Assembly: GCF_014158035.1 (NCBI RefSeq)
Contig: NZ_JACFXW010000003.1
Span: forward strand, 1 to 64,000
Source: Rhizobium sp. G21
GTDB lineage: Bacteria; Pseudomonadota; Alphaproteobacteria; Rhizobiales; Rhizobiaceae
Reading direction: 5' to 3'
DNA: 64,000 nucleotides
Below are positions 47,805 through 55,910 of the stretch, piece by piece; the first letter of the stretch is position 1, and the number at the start of each line of letters is the position of its first letter. The translations under genes and the position numbers were made by a program. The notes beneath the pieces are model-generated. The model did no database searches and was not told the origin of the DNA. It saw nothing but the letters and a program-made list of their open reading frames with translations.

Positions 47805-48800
47805 TCAACGCGCGCCCTGATCCCTGCGAAAGCGCGCCGGGCTCAGACCCGTCCACTTTCGGAACGCGCGGTGAAAGGCGCTCGGTTCGGAAAATCCGAG
47901 GGCGGTCGCGAGATCGGCGATGCCGGTGTTTCCTTCCAGAAGAGCCTCCGTCGCCAATGAACGCCGGATATCGTCCTTGATCGAGCGATAGGTCTGGCCT
48001 TCGAGCTGCAATCTGCGGCGCAAAGTCGGTGCGCTCATGCGCAGGCGGGCGGCAAGCAGGTCGAAAGTCGGCCAGGTCGCGGGCGTAGTCGCCCTCAACC
48101 TTTGGCGGATGGCGGCCGAGAGGCCTTCGTCATGGCGGTAGCGGACGAGGATGTTTGCCGGCGCGTGGCGCAGGAATTCCCGCAATGCGCGTTCATCGCG
48201 GATCGGCGGCAGTTTCAGGAATTCCGCGTCGAAGACCAGCCGCGTCTGCGGTTGGTCGAAACGGACCGGCGCCCCGAAGAACAGGCGATAGTCGGCGCCG
48301 ACGGCCGGCGCGCCACAACGAAAATCCACCCAGCGGATCGGCAGCCGACGGCCGACGAGCCAGCAATTGACGCCATGCACGATGATCCAGAACGTCCGGT
48401 AGGCAAAGGCCGAGCGGACGGATCCGGCATCCTTCAGCACGATCTGCGCCAGTCCATCCTCAACGACCAACTCGCCATGCGGATCGTCCAGCGCCACGCG
48501 CAGGAAGCGGAGCGCGCGCCTGAGCGCATGTTCCAACGTTTCCGTCGACAGGATGGCGTGGCAGAGCAGGGCGAAGCTTCCTGCGCGCATCGGGCGCGCG
48601 CCTTCACCGAAGAACTCGTCGTCCATTTCGCGCGCCACAGCGCGCCAGAGAGCGCCATACTGTTCCGACGAGATGGGGTCGCTGATCGTGCCCGACAGGC
48701 CGACCCGGGCCAGCAAGGGCGCAGCGTCGACGCCATGACGGCGCAGACAATCGAGCGTGTCGTCCATGAAACAGGGGGCGATCATCCGGCGTTCCATCAT
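47805..48800 (-). CDS. AraC-family regulator with arabinose-binding-type N-terminal domain
   Basis: 331 residues. The N-terminal region (TLDCLRRHGVDAAPLLARVG, then SSEQYGALWRAVAREMDD) matches the Arabinose_bd family of OruR/ArgR-like AraC regulators. The C-terminal HTH is LLAARLRMSAPTLRRRLQLE and IADLATALGFSEPSAFHRAF, ending in the usual WTGLSPARFR. The start at 48800 has AGGAG nearby; ATGs at 48797 and 48785 are alternatives. It is divergent from the 3-hydroxyacyl-CoA dehydrogenase gene 115 bases away, so it probably controls the thiolase pair. Confidence 0.88.
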   Translation of the reverse strand: MMERRMIAPCFMDDTLDCLRRHGVDAAPLLARVGLSGTISDPISSEQYGALWRAVAREMDDEFFGEGARPMRAGSFALLCHAILSTETLEHALRRALRFLRVALDDPHGELVVEDGLAQIVLKDAGSVRSAFAYRTFWIIVHGVNCWLVGRRLPIRWVDFRCGAPAVGADYRLFFGAPVRFDQPQTRLVFDAEFLKLPPIRDERALREFLRHAPANILVRYRHDEGLSAAIRQRLRATTPATWPTFDLLAARLRMSAPTLRRRLQLEGQTYRSIKDDIRRSLATEALLEGNTGIADLATALGFSEPSAFHRAFRKWTGLSPARFRRDQGAR

Positions 48801-48915
48801 CCGTCTCCTGTGGCGAACATGGCAAAAGCGATCAAGGAAACTCGCATCTCCTGTCATTGTATACCACTTTTCTTCGCCGCAACATGTGTCGATGGCATGG
48901 GGTGTGAGAGCGGGA

Positions 48916-49686
48916 ATGAAAATCAAGGAACAGGTCTTTGTCGTCACGGGCGCCGGCTCCGGTCTGGGCAGGGCCGTCGCCCGGATGCTGGTCGCCGAGG
49001 GCGGTCGCGTTCTCGGCATCGATGTCGATCCCGCGCCCGGAGAAGACTTTGTGGCGGAACTCGGCGACAGCGTCAGGTTCAGCGCCGGCGACGTGACGGT
49101 GGAGCGCGATGTCGCCGAGGGCCTGGAGCTCGCGCGACGTCATTTCGGCGGCGAGATTCACGGTCTGGTCAATTGCGCCGGCGTGGCGCCGGGCGAAAAA
49201 GTGCTGGGGCGGAAGGGGCCGCACTCGTTGGAGAGCTTCGCCCGGGTCGTGTCGATCAATCTCGTCGGCACGTTCAACATGATGCGCCTGGTCGCCGATG
49301 TGATGGCGAAACAAGAGCCGGATGGAGACGGCGAACGCGGCCTCATCGTCAATACTGCGTCGATCGCCGCCTTCGACGGCCAGATCGGGCAAGCCGCCTA
49401 TGCGGCCTCGAAAGGCGGGGTTGCCGCGCTCACTCTGCCGGTGGCGCGCGAGCTCGCGCGTCATGGCATCCGTGTCGTGACAGTTGCGCCGGGCCTGTTC
49501 GAGACGCCGATGGTGGCGGGCATGCCGCAAGAGGTGCAGGACGCCCTCGGAGCCAGCGTGCCCTTTCCGCCGCGCCTCGGCCGACCGGAGGAGTTTGCCG
49601 CCCTCGTCAAGCATATTTGCGAAAACACGATGCTCAACGGCGAGGTGATCCGTCTCGACGGAGCCCTGCGCATGGCGCCGCGCTAA
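48916..49686 (+). CDS. SDR-type 3-hydroxyacyl-CoA dehydrogenase (HSD10-like)
   Basis: 256 residues. Rossmann motif TGAGSGLGRAVA, Asp in LGIDVDPAPG (NAD preference), catalytic serine in VNTASIAAFDGQ and YAASK as YxxxK. GLVNCAGVAPGEKVLGRKGP and VAPGLFETPMVAGMP are typical of type II 3-hydroxyacyl-CoA dehydrogenases. Family members oxidise (S)-3-hydroxybutyryl-CoA to acetoacetyl-CoA, the stereoisomer formed by 2-hydroxyisobutyryl-CoA mutase. It lies 10 bases before the thiolase. Confidence 0.88.
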   Translation: MKIKEQVFVVTGAGSGLGRAVARMLVAEGGRVLGIDVDPAPGEDFVAELGDSVRFSAGDVTVERDVAEGLELARRHFGGEIHGLVNCAGVAPGEKVLGRKGPHSLESFARVVSINLVGTFNMMRLVADVMAKQEPDGDGERGLIVNTASIAAFDGQIGQAAYAASKGGVAALTLPVARELARHGIRVVTVAPGLFETPMVAGMPQEVQDALGASVPFPPRLGRPEEFAALVKHICENTMLNGEVIRLDGALRMAPR

Positions 49687-49696
49687 GGAGATGGAG

Positions 49697-50887
49697 ATGA
49701 ACAACGCCGATCCAGTTGTCGTCGTCGGGGCCGCGCGCACGCCGCTCGCGGGCTTCCAGGGCGAGTTGAAGGATGTCGTCGCCTCCGAGCTCGGAGCGAT
49801 CGCGATCCGGGCCAGCCTCGAACGCGCCGGCCTGCAGCCCGATGCCGTCGACGAAGTCCTGTTCGGCTGTGTGCTGATGGCGGGGCAGGGGCAGGCTCCT
49901 GCCAGGCAGGCGGCGCTCGGAGCCGGGTTGCCGGCTTCAGTCGGCGCCGCCACGATCAACAAGATGTGCGGCTCCGGCATGAAGGCGGTCATGCTCGCCC
50001 ATGACCTGATCACCGCCGGCAGCATCGGCGTTGCGGTCGCGGGCGGAATGGAGAGCATGTCCAACGCGCCCTATCTGCTCGATCGGGCGCGGGCGGGCTA
50101 TCGAATGGGCCATGGCAGGATCGTCGACCATATGTTCCTCGATGGCCTCGAGGACGCCTATGATCGCGGGCGGCTGATGGGCGCCTTCGCCGAGGATTGC
50201 GCCGACGCCTACCAATTCACGCGCGACGATCAGGATGCCTTCGCTTTGTCTTCGCTGGAAAAGGCCCAGCGGGCGATGCGCGACGGCGGTTTTGCGGAAG
50301 AAATCGCGCCCGTGGCCCTTAAGGCGAAATCCGGCGTCTCGATGATCATCGAGGACGAGCAGCCGCGCAAGGCGCGGGTCGACAAGATCCCGACCCTGAA
50401 GCCCGCCTTTCGCGACGGCGGCACGGTCACGGCGGCCAATGCGTCGTCGATTTCGGATGGCGCGGCGGCGCTGGCGCTCATGCGCCATTCGACGGCGGAG
50501 AGCAGGGGCCGCGCGCCGCTCGCGTTGATCCGCGGACATGCGACCTACGCCGATAGACCCGAGCTTTTCCCGACAGCGCCGATCGGCGCCGTCAGAAGCC
50601 TCTGCGACCGCATCGGCTGGGCGATCCGAGACGTCGATCTGTTCGAGATCAACGAAGCGTTCGCCGTCGTGCCGATGGCGGCGATGCGCGATCTCGACCT
50701 GCCCGCGGACAAGATCAACATTCACGGCGGCGCCTGCGCCCTCGGTCACCCCATCGGCGCCTCGGGAGCCAGGATCATCGTCACGCTGGTCTCCGCGCTC
50801 CGAAGGCATGGTCTCAGGCGCGGAGTGGCGGCGGTCTGCATCGGGGGCGGCGAGGCGACGGCGATCGCCGTCGAGGCGGCGGCCTGA
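49697..50887 (+). CDS. Acetyl-CoA acetyltransferase (thiolase)
   Basis: 396 residues. Nucleophilic Cys in INKMCGSGMKAVML, His in the NEAF-type motif LFEINEAFAVVPMAAM, and the C-terminal GGACALGHPIGASGAR with the second catalytic Cys in VCIGGGEATA. It cleaves acetoacetyl-CoA to two acetyl-CoA in a degradative setting. AAGGAG 6 bases before ATG 49697 favours that start over 49691. It is paired with the dehydrogenase and closes the route from 3-hydroxybutyryl-CoA. Confidence 0.93.
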   Translation: MNNADPVVVVGAARTPLAGFQGELKDVVASELGAIAIRASLERAGLQPDAVDEVLFGCVLMAGQGQAPARQAALGAGLPASVGAATINKMCGSGMKAVMLAHDLITAGSIGVAVAGGMESMSNAPYLLDRARAGYRMGHGRIVDHMFLDGLEDAYDRGRLMGAFAEDCADAYQFTRDDQDAFALSSLEKAQRAMRDGGFAEEIAPVALKAKSGVSMIIEDEQPRKARVDKIPTLKPAFRDGGTVTAANASSISDGAAALALMRHSTAESRGRAPLALIRGHATYADRPELFPTAPIGAVRSLCDRIGWAIRDVDLFEINEAFAVVPMAAMRDLDLPADKINIHGGACALGHPIGASGARIIVTLVSALRRHGLRRGVAAVCIGGGEATAIAVEAAA

Positions 50888-50901
50888 TCCACACTCGGTT
50901 T

Positions 50902-50941
50902 GCTTCGTTCGGGCCAGGCGGGCGCCGCAACGAAGCGTTTT
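50902..50941 (+). terminator. Candidate terminator after the thiolase gene
   Basis: Inverted repeat GCTTCGTT / AACGAAGC (50902-50909 and 50929-50936) enclosing a GC-rich 19-base loop, followed by GTTTTC. It begins 15 bases after the stop and precedes the binding-protein gene, which has its own GGGAGG site. Confidence 0.55.
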
Positions 50942-50972
50942 CAACGGCCCGCTGCGATACTGGGAGGCATTC

Positions 50973-52091
50973 ATGCGAAAGTCACTTCTGTCCTCGGCCG
51001 TGATCACGGCGTTGGTCGCCTTCAGCGGAACGGCGTGGGCCGATATGGTGATCGGAGTTGCGGGTCCGATGACCGGTCCGAACGCCGCGTTCGGCGCGCA
51101 ATTGCTCAAGGGCGCCGAGCAGGCTGCGGCCGATATCAACGCGGCCGGCGGGGTTCTGGGTCAGCAGATCAAGGTCGTGGTCGGCGACGACGTCTCCGAT
51201 CCCAAGCAGGGCATCTCCGTGGCCAATAAATTTGTGGGCGAAGGCGTAAAATATGTCGTCGGCCACTTCAATTCCGGCGTTTCGATCCCCGCCTCAGACG
51301 TCTATGCCGAAAATGGAGTGCTTCAGATCACGCCGGCCTCGACCAATCCGCAATATACCGAGCGCGGTCTGTGGAACACCTTCCGCACCTGCGGTCGCGA
51401 CGATCAGCAGGGCACCGTGGCGGGCGATTATATCGCCGATCATTTCAAGGATGCGAAGATCGCGATCGTTCACGACAAGACGCCCTATGGCCAGGGTCTC
51501 GTCGATGTCGCCAAGAAAGTGCTGAACGACAAGGGAATCAACGAGGTCGTCTATGAGGGCATCAACAGCGGCGAAAAGGACTTCTCGGCGCTCATCGCCA
51601 AGATGAAGGAGAATGGCGTGTCGCTGATCTATTTCGGCGGCCTGCACACCGAGGCGGGACTCATCATTCGACAATCCACGGATCAGGGTCTGAAGGCGAC
51701 GCTGTTTTCAGGCGACGGAATGGTGTCGAGCGAGCTGGCGTCGATCGCCGGAGACGGCGTGGTGGGCACGCTGAACACCTTTGCGCCCGATCCTCGCAGA
51801 AACCCCGCCGCCAAGGATATCGTCGAGCGGTTCCGCGCTTCAGGCTTCGAGCCGGAAGCCTACACGCTCTATTCCTATGCGGCCCTGCAGATCATCGCCG
51901 CCGCAATCGAGCGCACCGGATCTGCCGACGACGCCCAGAAGGTTGCCGAGGCCATCAAAGCCGGCGGTCCTTGGAAAACGGCGCTCGGCGACATAGGCTA
52001 CGACGCCAAGGGCGACATCACCAGGCCGGACTACGTGATCTACGAATGGCGCAAGGGTGACGACGGCAAACCGACCTACTTCGAGAAATAA
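50973..52091 (+). CDS. Branched-chain amino acid-type ABC solute-binding protein (LivJ-like)
   Basis: 372 residues. Signal peptide: MRKSLLSSAVITALVAFSG with cleavage after TAWA. The mature part shows GVAGPMTGPNAAFGAQLLKG, VVVGDDVSDPKQGISVANKF, and GHFNSGVSIPASDVYAENG, the classical type I periplasmic-binding signature of LivJ-like proteins. No matching permease or ATPase lies in the window, so it either uses a system elsewhere or is a specialised extra receptor. Its place beside dgdA and the mutase suggests a branched or dialkyl amino acid such as 2-aminoisobutyrate as ligand. Confidence 0.9.
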   Translation: MRKSLLSSAVITALVAFSGTAWADMVIGVAGPMTGPNAAFGAQLLKGAEQAAADINAAGGVLGQQIKVVVGDDVSDPKQGISVANKFVGEGVKYVVGHFNSGVSIPASDVYAENGVLQITPASTNPQYTERGLWNTFRTCGRDDQQGTVAGDYIADHFKDAKIAIVHDKTPYGQGLVDVAKKVLNDKGINEVVYEGINSGEKDFSALIAKMKENGVSLIYFGGLHTEAGLIIRQSTDQGLKATLFSGDGMVSSELASIAGDGVVGTLNTFAPDPRRNPAAKDIVERFRASGFEPEAYTLYSYAALQIIAAAIERTGSADDAQKVAEAIKAGGPWKTALGDIGYDAKGDITRPDYVIYEWRKGDDGKPTYFEK

Positions 52092-52116
52092 CGATCGAGC
52101 GCATGATGGCGGATCG

Positions 52117-52150
52117 GCGCAGGCCGCAGGGGCAACCCGGCGGCCTGCGC
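52117..52150. terminator. Bidirectional stem-loop between convergent genes
   Basis: Perfect 11-bp inverted repeat GCGCAGGCCGC / GCGGCCTGCGC with a 12-base loop, exactly between the binding-protein stop (52091) and the LysR stop (52153). No T run on either side; the position suggests a shared transcription stop. Confidence 0.55.
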
Positions 52151-52152
52151 TG

Positions 52153-53010
52153 CTATAGCGTCTTCAGCATCTTCCGGACATGCTCCGCGAAGGCATTCAC
52201 AGGCGCGGATTGTTCGGCGTCCGGCAAGGCGACGAGAATGCCGAGATGCGGCAGTTTCGGGAGCGGTGCGCCAAGGATATGAAGGTCCGGCGGCACGGCC
52301 CCTTCGGTCATGACGCTGATGGCCAGGCCCGAGCGCGCTACTGCGATCAGGCCGGCGATGCTGTTGCTGGCGTAGGAGATGTTGTAGCGCAGGCCGGCGC
52401 CGTCCATCGCCTCGCAGGCGGCGCGATGATCCATGGCGTTCGACGCCGGAAGCGCCAGCGGAAGGATGGAGCCGAAATCCAGTTGCTCCACCGTCGGCTT
52501 GCCTCCCACCCAGACGAGCGGCTCCGTACGCACGATATTGACGGTGTCGCCCAGATTTGGCGTCGACACCAGGGCGATATCGACTTTTCTCGATTGCAGC
52601 AGGGCCTTGAGTTCCACGGTCGGGGCGGCGACGACTTTGATGTCGACATCGGGGTATTGGCGCCCGAAGCTCCGCAGCAGGCTGGGAAAGAAGGCCACGA
52701 GATAATCTTCCGGACAGCCGAAGATGATCGAGCCATGCAACCCTCTGCCCGAGAAGGCGGAGATGGCTTCGTCGTGCATTTTCAGGATGCGTTCGGCATG
52801 GATCAGGAAGCGCTCGCCGGCGCCGGTGAGACGCACGCCATTGCCGCTCCTGTGGAGCAAGGTCTGGCCGAGCGTCTCTTCCAGACGCTGCATCTGCATC
52901 GTGACCGCCGATTGCGTCCGTCCGACCTGGAGGGCGGTGAGGCTGAGCGAACCGGAATGCGCAGCGTGCACGAACGTCACCAGTAATTTTGGATCGAGCG
53001 GATTCCACAT
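52153..53010 (-). CDS. LysR-family regulator, probable DgdR-like controller of dgdA
   Basis: 285 residues. HTH: FVHAAHSGSLSLTALQVGRT followed by QSAVTMQMQRLEETLGQTLL. The effector domain is complete (DIALVSTPNLGDTVNIVRTE). The ATG at 53010 has AAGGA 8 bases upstream; a TTG at 53037 is also in frame. It is divergent from dgdA by 99 bases. In Burkholderia cepacia the LysR-type repressor DgdR is encoded divergently from the same decarboxylase gene, so this arrangement is conserved. It may also govern the mutase genes that follow dgdA. Confidence 0.87.
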   Translation of the reverse strand: MWNPLDPKLLVTFVHAAHSGSLSLTALQVGRTQSAVTMQMQRLEETLGQTLLHRSGNGVRLTGAGERFLIHAERILKMHDEAISAFSGRGLHGSIIFGCPEDYLVAFFPSLLRSFGRQYPDVDIKVVAAPTVELKALLQSRKVDIALVSTPNLGDTVNIVRTEPLVWVGGKPTVEQLDFGSILPLALPASNAMDHRAACEAMDGAGLRYNISYASNSIAGLIAVARSGLAISVMTEGAVPPDLHILGAPLPKLPHLGILVALPDAEQSAPVNAFAEHVRKMLKTL

Positions 53011-53109
53011 ATCAATATTCCTTATATCGCAATCCAAGAACTATCAATTTTACACGATGTGGGCCAGCCGATAATCTTGCTCTCAATAGCGAACGGCCCG
53101 GAGGCGGAA

Positions 53110-54447
53110 ATGTCGAACAATCAGGATTCCAGGTTTTGGGCGGCTGCGGACAAGCATCTGATCCGCTATGGCGGCAGCTTCGATCCTGCAATCATCGAGC
53201 GCGCGGAGGGTTGTTACGTTTACGACGCCGACGACAGGCCGATCCTGGACTTCACGTCCGGCCAGATGAGCGCGCTTGTCGGCCATTCGCATCCGAGAAT
53301 CGTCTCGGCCGTCCAACGGCAGATGGGGAAGGTCGCGCATCTGTTCAGCGGTATGCTGTCGCGGCCGGTGGTCGATCTGGCGGAGCGCCTCGCTGCCCTG
53401 GCGCCCGGGTTGGATAAGGTGATCCTGCTCTCGACCGGCGCCGAATCCAACGAGGCAGCCATCCGGATGGCCAAGCTGGTGACGGGCAAGCATGAGATCG
53501 TCGCTTTTTCCAGGAGCTGGCACGGCATGACGGGCGCTGCGGCTTCCGCCACATACAGCGCCGGCCGCAAGGGCTACGGTCCGGGCATGGTCGGATCACT
53601 CGCGATCCCGGCGCCGAACGCGTTCCGTCCCCGTTTCAAGCATTCCGACGGCAGCCTCGACTGGAAGACGGAGCTGGACGATGCGTTCGACCTCGTCGAC
53701 AGCCAGTCGACCGGCAGTCTCGCTGCATTCCTGGCGGAGCCGATTCTGTCGAGCGGCGGCATGATCGAATTGCCGGCGGGCTATCTCGCCGCGTTGAAGC
53801 AGAAATGCCGCGAGCGCGGCATGCTGTTGATCCTCGACGAAGCGCAGACCGGCATCGGCCGAACCGGCGACATGTTCGCCTTCCAGCGGGACGGTGTGAC
53901 GCCCGATATCCTGACGCTGTCCAAGACCATCGGCGCCGGCCTGCCGCTCGCGGCGATGATGACGACGACGGAGATCGAAAAGGCCGCCCATGAACGCGGC
54001 TTTCTCTTCTACACCACCCATGTCTCCGATCCGCTGCCGGCCGCCGTCGGTCTCGCGGTGCTAGACGTGGTTGCCGAGGAACGGCTCGTCGAGCGAGCCG
54101 GCGTCGCCGGCAAGCGGCTGTTCGATGGATTGTCGGCGCTCAAGGACCGGTTCGAATGCGTCGGCGACGTGCGTGGTCGCGGACTGATGCTCGGGGTCGA
54201 GATCATCAAGGACGGCGGCGACAAGACTCCCGATCACGAACTCGGCAGCCAGATCGCCGCGGAGGCCTTCCGGCGCGGCCTGAGCATGAACATCGTCAAG
54301 CTGGCCGGCATGGGCGGCGTCTTTCGCATAGCTCCGCCACTGACGATTTCCGATGACGATATCGACAGGGGGCTCCGCATTATCGCGCAATCGATCGAGG
54401 CGGCGCTCGCAGCCCGGATGACGGCGCCCGGCATCGCCGCCGAATAG
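53110..54447 (+). CDS. dgdA: 2,2-Dialkylglycine decarboxylase (PLP)
   Basis: 445 residues, class III aminotransferase fold. The enzyme decarboxylates 2-aminoisobutyrate (AIB) or isovaline to a ketone and passes the amino group to pyruvate. Residues named in the Burkholderia enzyme are kept: Gln52 (FTSGQMS, identical number), the Trp and Met of SWHGMTG, Ser in EPILSSGG, the PLP lysine Lys272 (TLSKTIGAG, identical number) and the Arg of VFRIAPPL. Overall similarity to that enzyme as I recall it is high along the whole chain. The stop lies 12 bases before hcmB, so it is the first gene of the mutase operon. Confidence 0.88.
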   Translation: MSNNQDSRFWAAADKHLIRYGGSFDPAIIERAEGCYVYDADDRPILDFTSGQMSALVGHSHPRIVSAVQRQMGKVAHLFSGMLSRPVVDLAERLAALAPGLDKVILLSTGAESNEAAIRMAKLVTGKHEIVAFSRSWHGMTGAAASATYSAGRKGYGPGMVGSLAIPAPNAFRPRFKHSDGSLDWKTELDDAFDLVDSQSTGSLAAFLAEPILSSGGMIELPAGYLAALKQKCRERGMLLILDEAQTGIGRTGDMFAFQRDGVTPDILTLSKTIGAGLPLAAMMTTTEIEKAAHERGFLFYTTHVSDPLPAAVGLAVLDVVAEERLVERAGVAGKRLFDGLSALKDRFECVGDVRGRGLMLGVEIIKDGGDKTPDHELGSQIAAEAFRRGLSMNIVKLAGMGGVFRIAPPLTISDDDIDRGLRIIAQSIEAALAARMTAPGIAAE

Positions 54448-54459
54448 GACGATCGACAC

Positions 54460-54921
54460 ATGACAGACACGGATATGACGGCCCCGGCGTCCGGGGCCGC
54501 GACGAAGAGCCATGCGCCCGGCAAGATCCGGGTTCTCGTCGCCAAGCTCGGCCTCGACGGCCACGACCGGGGCGCCAAGGTGGTCGCGCGCATCCTGCGC
54601 GACGCCGGGATGGAGGTCGTCTATACCGGCCTCTACAAATCGCCGATCGAGGTCGTGAGGGCCGCGGTGCAGGAGGATGTCGACGTGATCGGGGTCAGCC
54701 TGCTCTCGGGCTCGCATGTGCCCCTGTTTCGAGAACTCGGCCGCTGCCTGCGCGAGGAGAAGGCGGAGCACATCTTCGTCGTCGCCGGCGGCGTCATTCC
54801 CGAACAGGACTATCCGGCTTTGCTCGATTGCGGCGTCGACGCGATCGTGCCCCAGGAAGCGCGCGCCGATCTGATTGTCACGACGATCATCGATCTCGTC
54901 TCCGCACGCGGTCAGATATGA
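54460..54921 (+). CDS. hcmB: B12-binding small subunit of 2-hydroxyisobutyryl-CoA mutase
   Basis: 153 residues. The cobalamin motif LGLDGHDRGAKVV (DxHxxG) with axial His35, then GVSLLSGSH and VVAGGVIPEQDY complete the flavodoxin-like B12 domain. Separate small subunits are typical of isobutyryl-, ethylmalonyl-type and 2-hydroxyisobutyryl-CoA mutases; assignment to the last rests on the large subunit's active site. The stop overlaps the chaperone start (ATGA). Confidence 0.85.
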   Translation: MTDTDMTAPASGAATKSHAPGKIRVLVAKLGLDGHDRGAKVVARILRDAGMEVVYTGLYKSPIEVVRAAVQEDVDVIGVSLLSGSHVPLFRELGRCLREEKAEHIFVVAGGVIPEQDYPALLDCGVDAIVPQEARADLIVTTIIDLVSARGQI

Positions 54922-55910
54922 CGGCCGCGACGTTCACGAAAACGCCGCGGCGCACCCAGTATGTCCCGTCGATGGACCTCGTTCCCCAGGTTCTCGAAGG
55001 CCGGGTCTCCGCGATCGCGCGGATGATCTCGCGCGCCGAGTCCGCCTATCCCGAAGCCGCCGATGCGCTCGCGGAACTCTACAGGCGTGCGGGGCGCGCG
55101 CATGTCATCGGCGTCACCGGGGTTCCCGGCGCCGGCAAATCGACGCTCGTGTCCGCGCTCATCAAGGCGCTCGCCGTCGCCGGTCACAAGGTGGGCGTCG
55201 TCGCCGTCGATCCCAGCAGTCCGTTTTCCGGCGGCGCAATCCTGGGCGATCGCGTGCGAATGAGCGATGCAGCCGCGAGTTCGGGCGCCTATGTCCGCAG
55301 CATGGCGACACGCGGCCATCTCGGCGGCCTCGCCCGCGCGACGCTCGAGGCCGTCGATATTCTCGACAGCGCCGGCTACTCGCCCATCGTCATCGAAACG
55401 GTCGGCGTCGGTCAGGACGAAGTCGAGGTGGTGACCGCGGCGCATACCGTCGTCGTGCTCTCGGCTCCGGGGCTCGGAGACGACGTCCAGGCGATCAAGG
55501 CCGGCATCATCGAGATTGCCGATATCCATGTGGTCAGCAAGGCCGACAAGCCGGAGGCCGTCGCAACCGTCGCTGCGCTCAACGGAATGATGGCGCTGGG
55601 CGCCGGCAGGACCGATACGCGCTGGCGCCCGCCGATCATGGCGGTCAGCTCCGTCTCAGGCCAGCGTCTGGATGAGCTCGTCGAGACGATATCGGCGCAT
55701 CGAGCGCATCTCGAAGAAAGCGGCGAGCTGGCGTCGCGGCGTCGCAGCATCGCCCGGACGCGCATTCTCGGCACGGCGCGGCAGATGTTCCAGCGGAAGT
55801 TCGACGAAGGGGACGACGGTCTGGAGAGACATGTCGACGCCGTTGTCTGCAGGACGATCGGGCCGACCATGGCCGCGAGGCGTCTTTTGGGATGGGAGGA
55901 GGAGACGTGA
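54918..55910 (+). CDS. MeaB/ArgK-family G-protein chaperone of the mutase
   Basis: 330 residues. G1 GVPGAGKST, VVAVDPSSPFSGGAILGDRV, the switch region SMATRGHLGGLA, G3-like IVIETVGVGQDE and G4-like VSKADKP are the full MeaB/MCM-associated GTPase set. Such proteins load intact cobalamin and protect or reactivate the mutase using GTP. It is locked between the two mutase subunit genes by 4-base overlaps on both sides, which fits a dedicated chaperone. Family names include meaB and icmF-like; I give no symbol. Confidence 0.92.
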   Translation: MTAATFTKTPRRTQYVPSMDLVPQVLEGRVSAIARMISRAESAYPEAADALAELYRRAGRAHVIGVTGVPGAGKSTLVSALIKALAVAGHKVGVVAVDPSSPFSGGAILGDRVRMSDAAASSGAYVRSMATRGHLGGLARATLEAVDILDSAGYSPIVIETVGVGQDEVEVVTAAHTVVVLSAPGLGDDVQAIKAGIIEIADIHVVSKADKPEAVATVAALNGMMALGAGRTDTRWRPPIMAVSSVSGQRLDELVETISAHRAHLEESGELASRRRSIARTRILGTARQMFQRKFDEGDDGLERHVDAVVCRTIGPTMAARRLLGWEEET

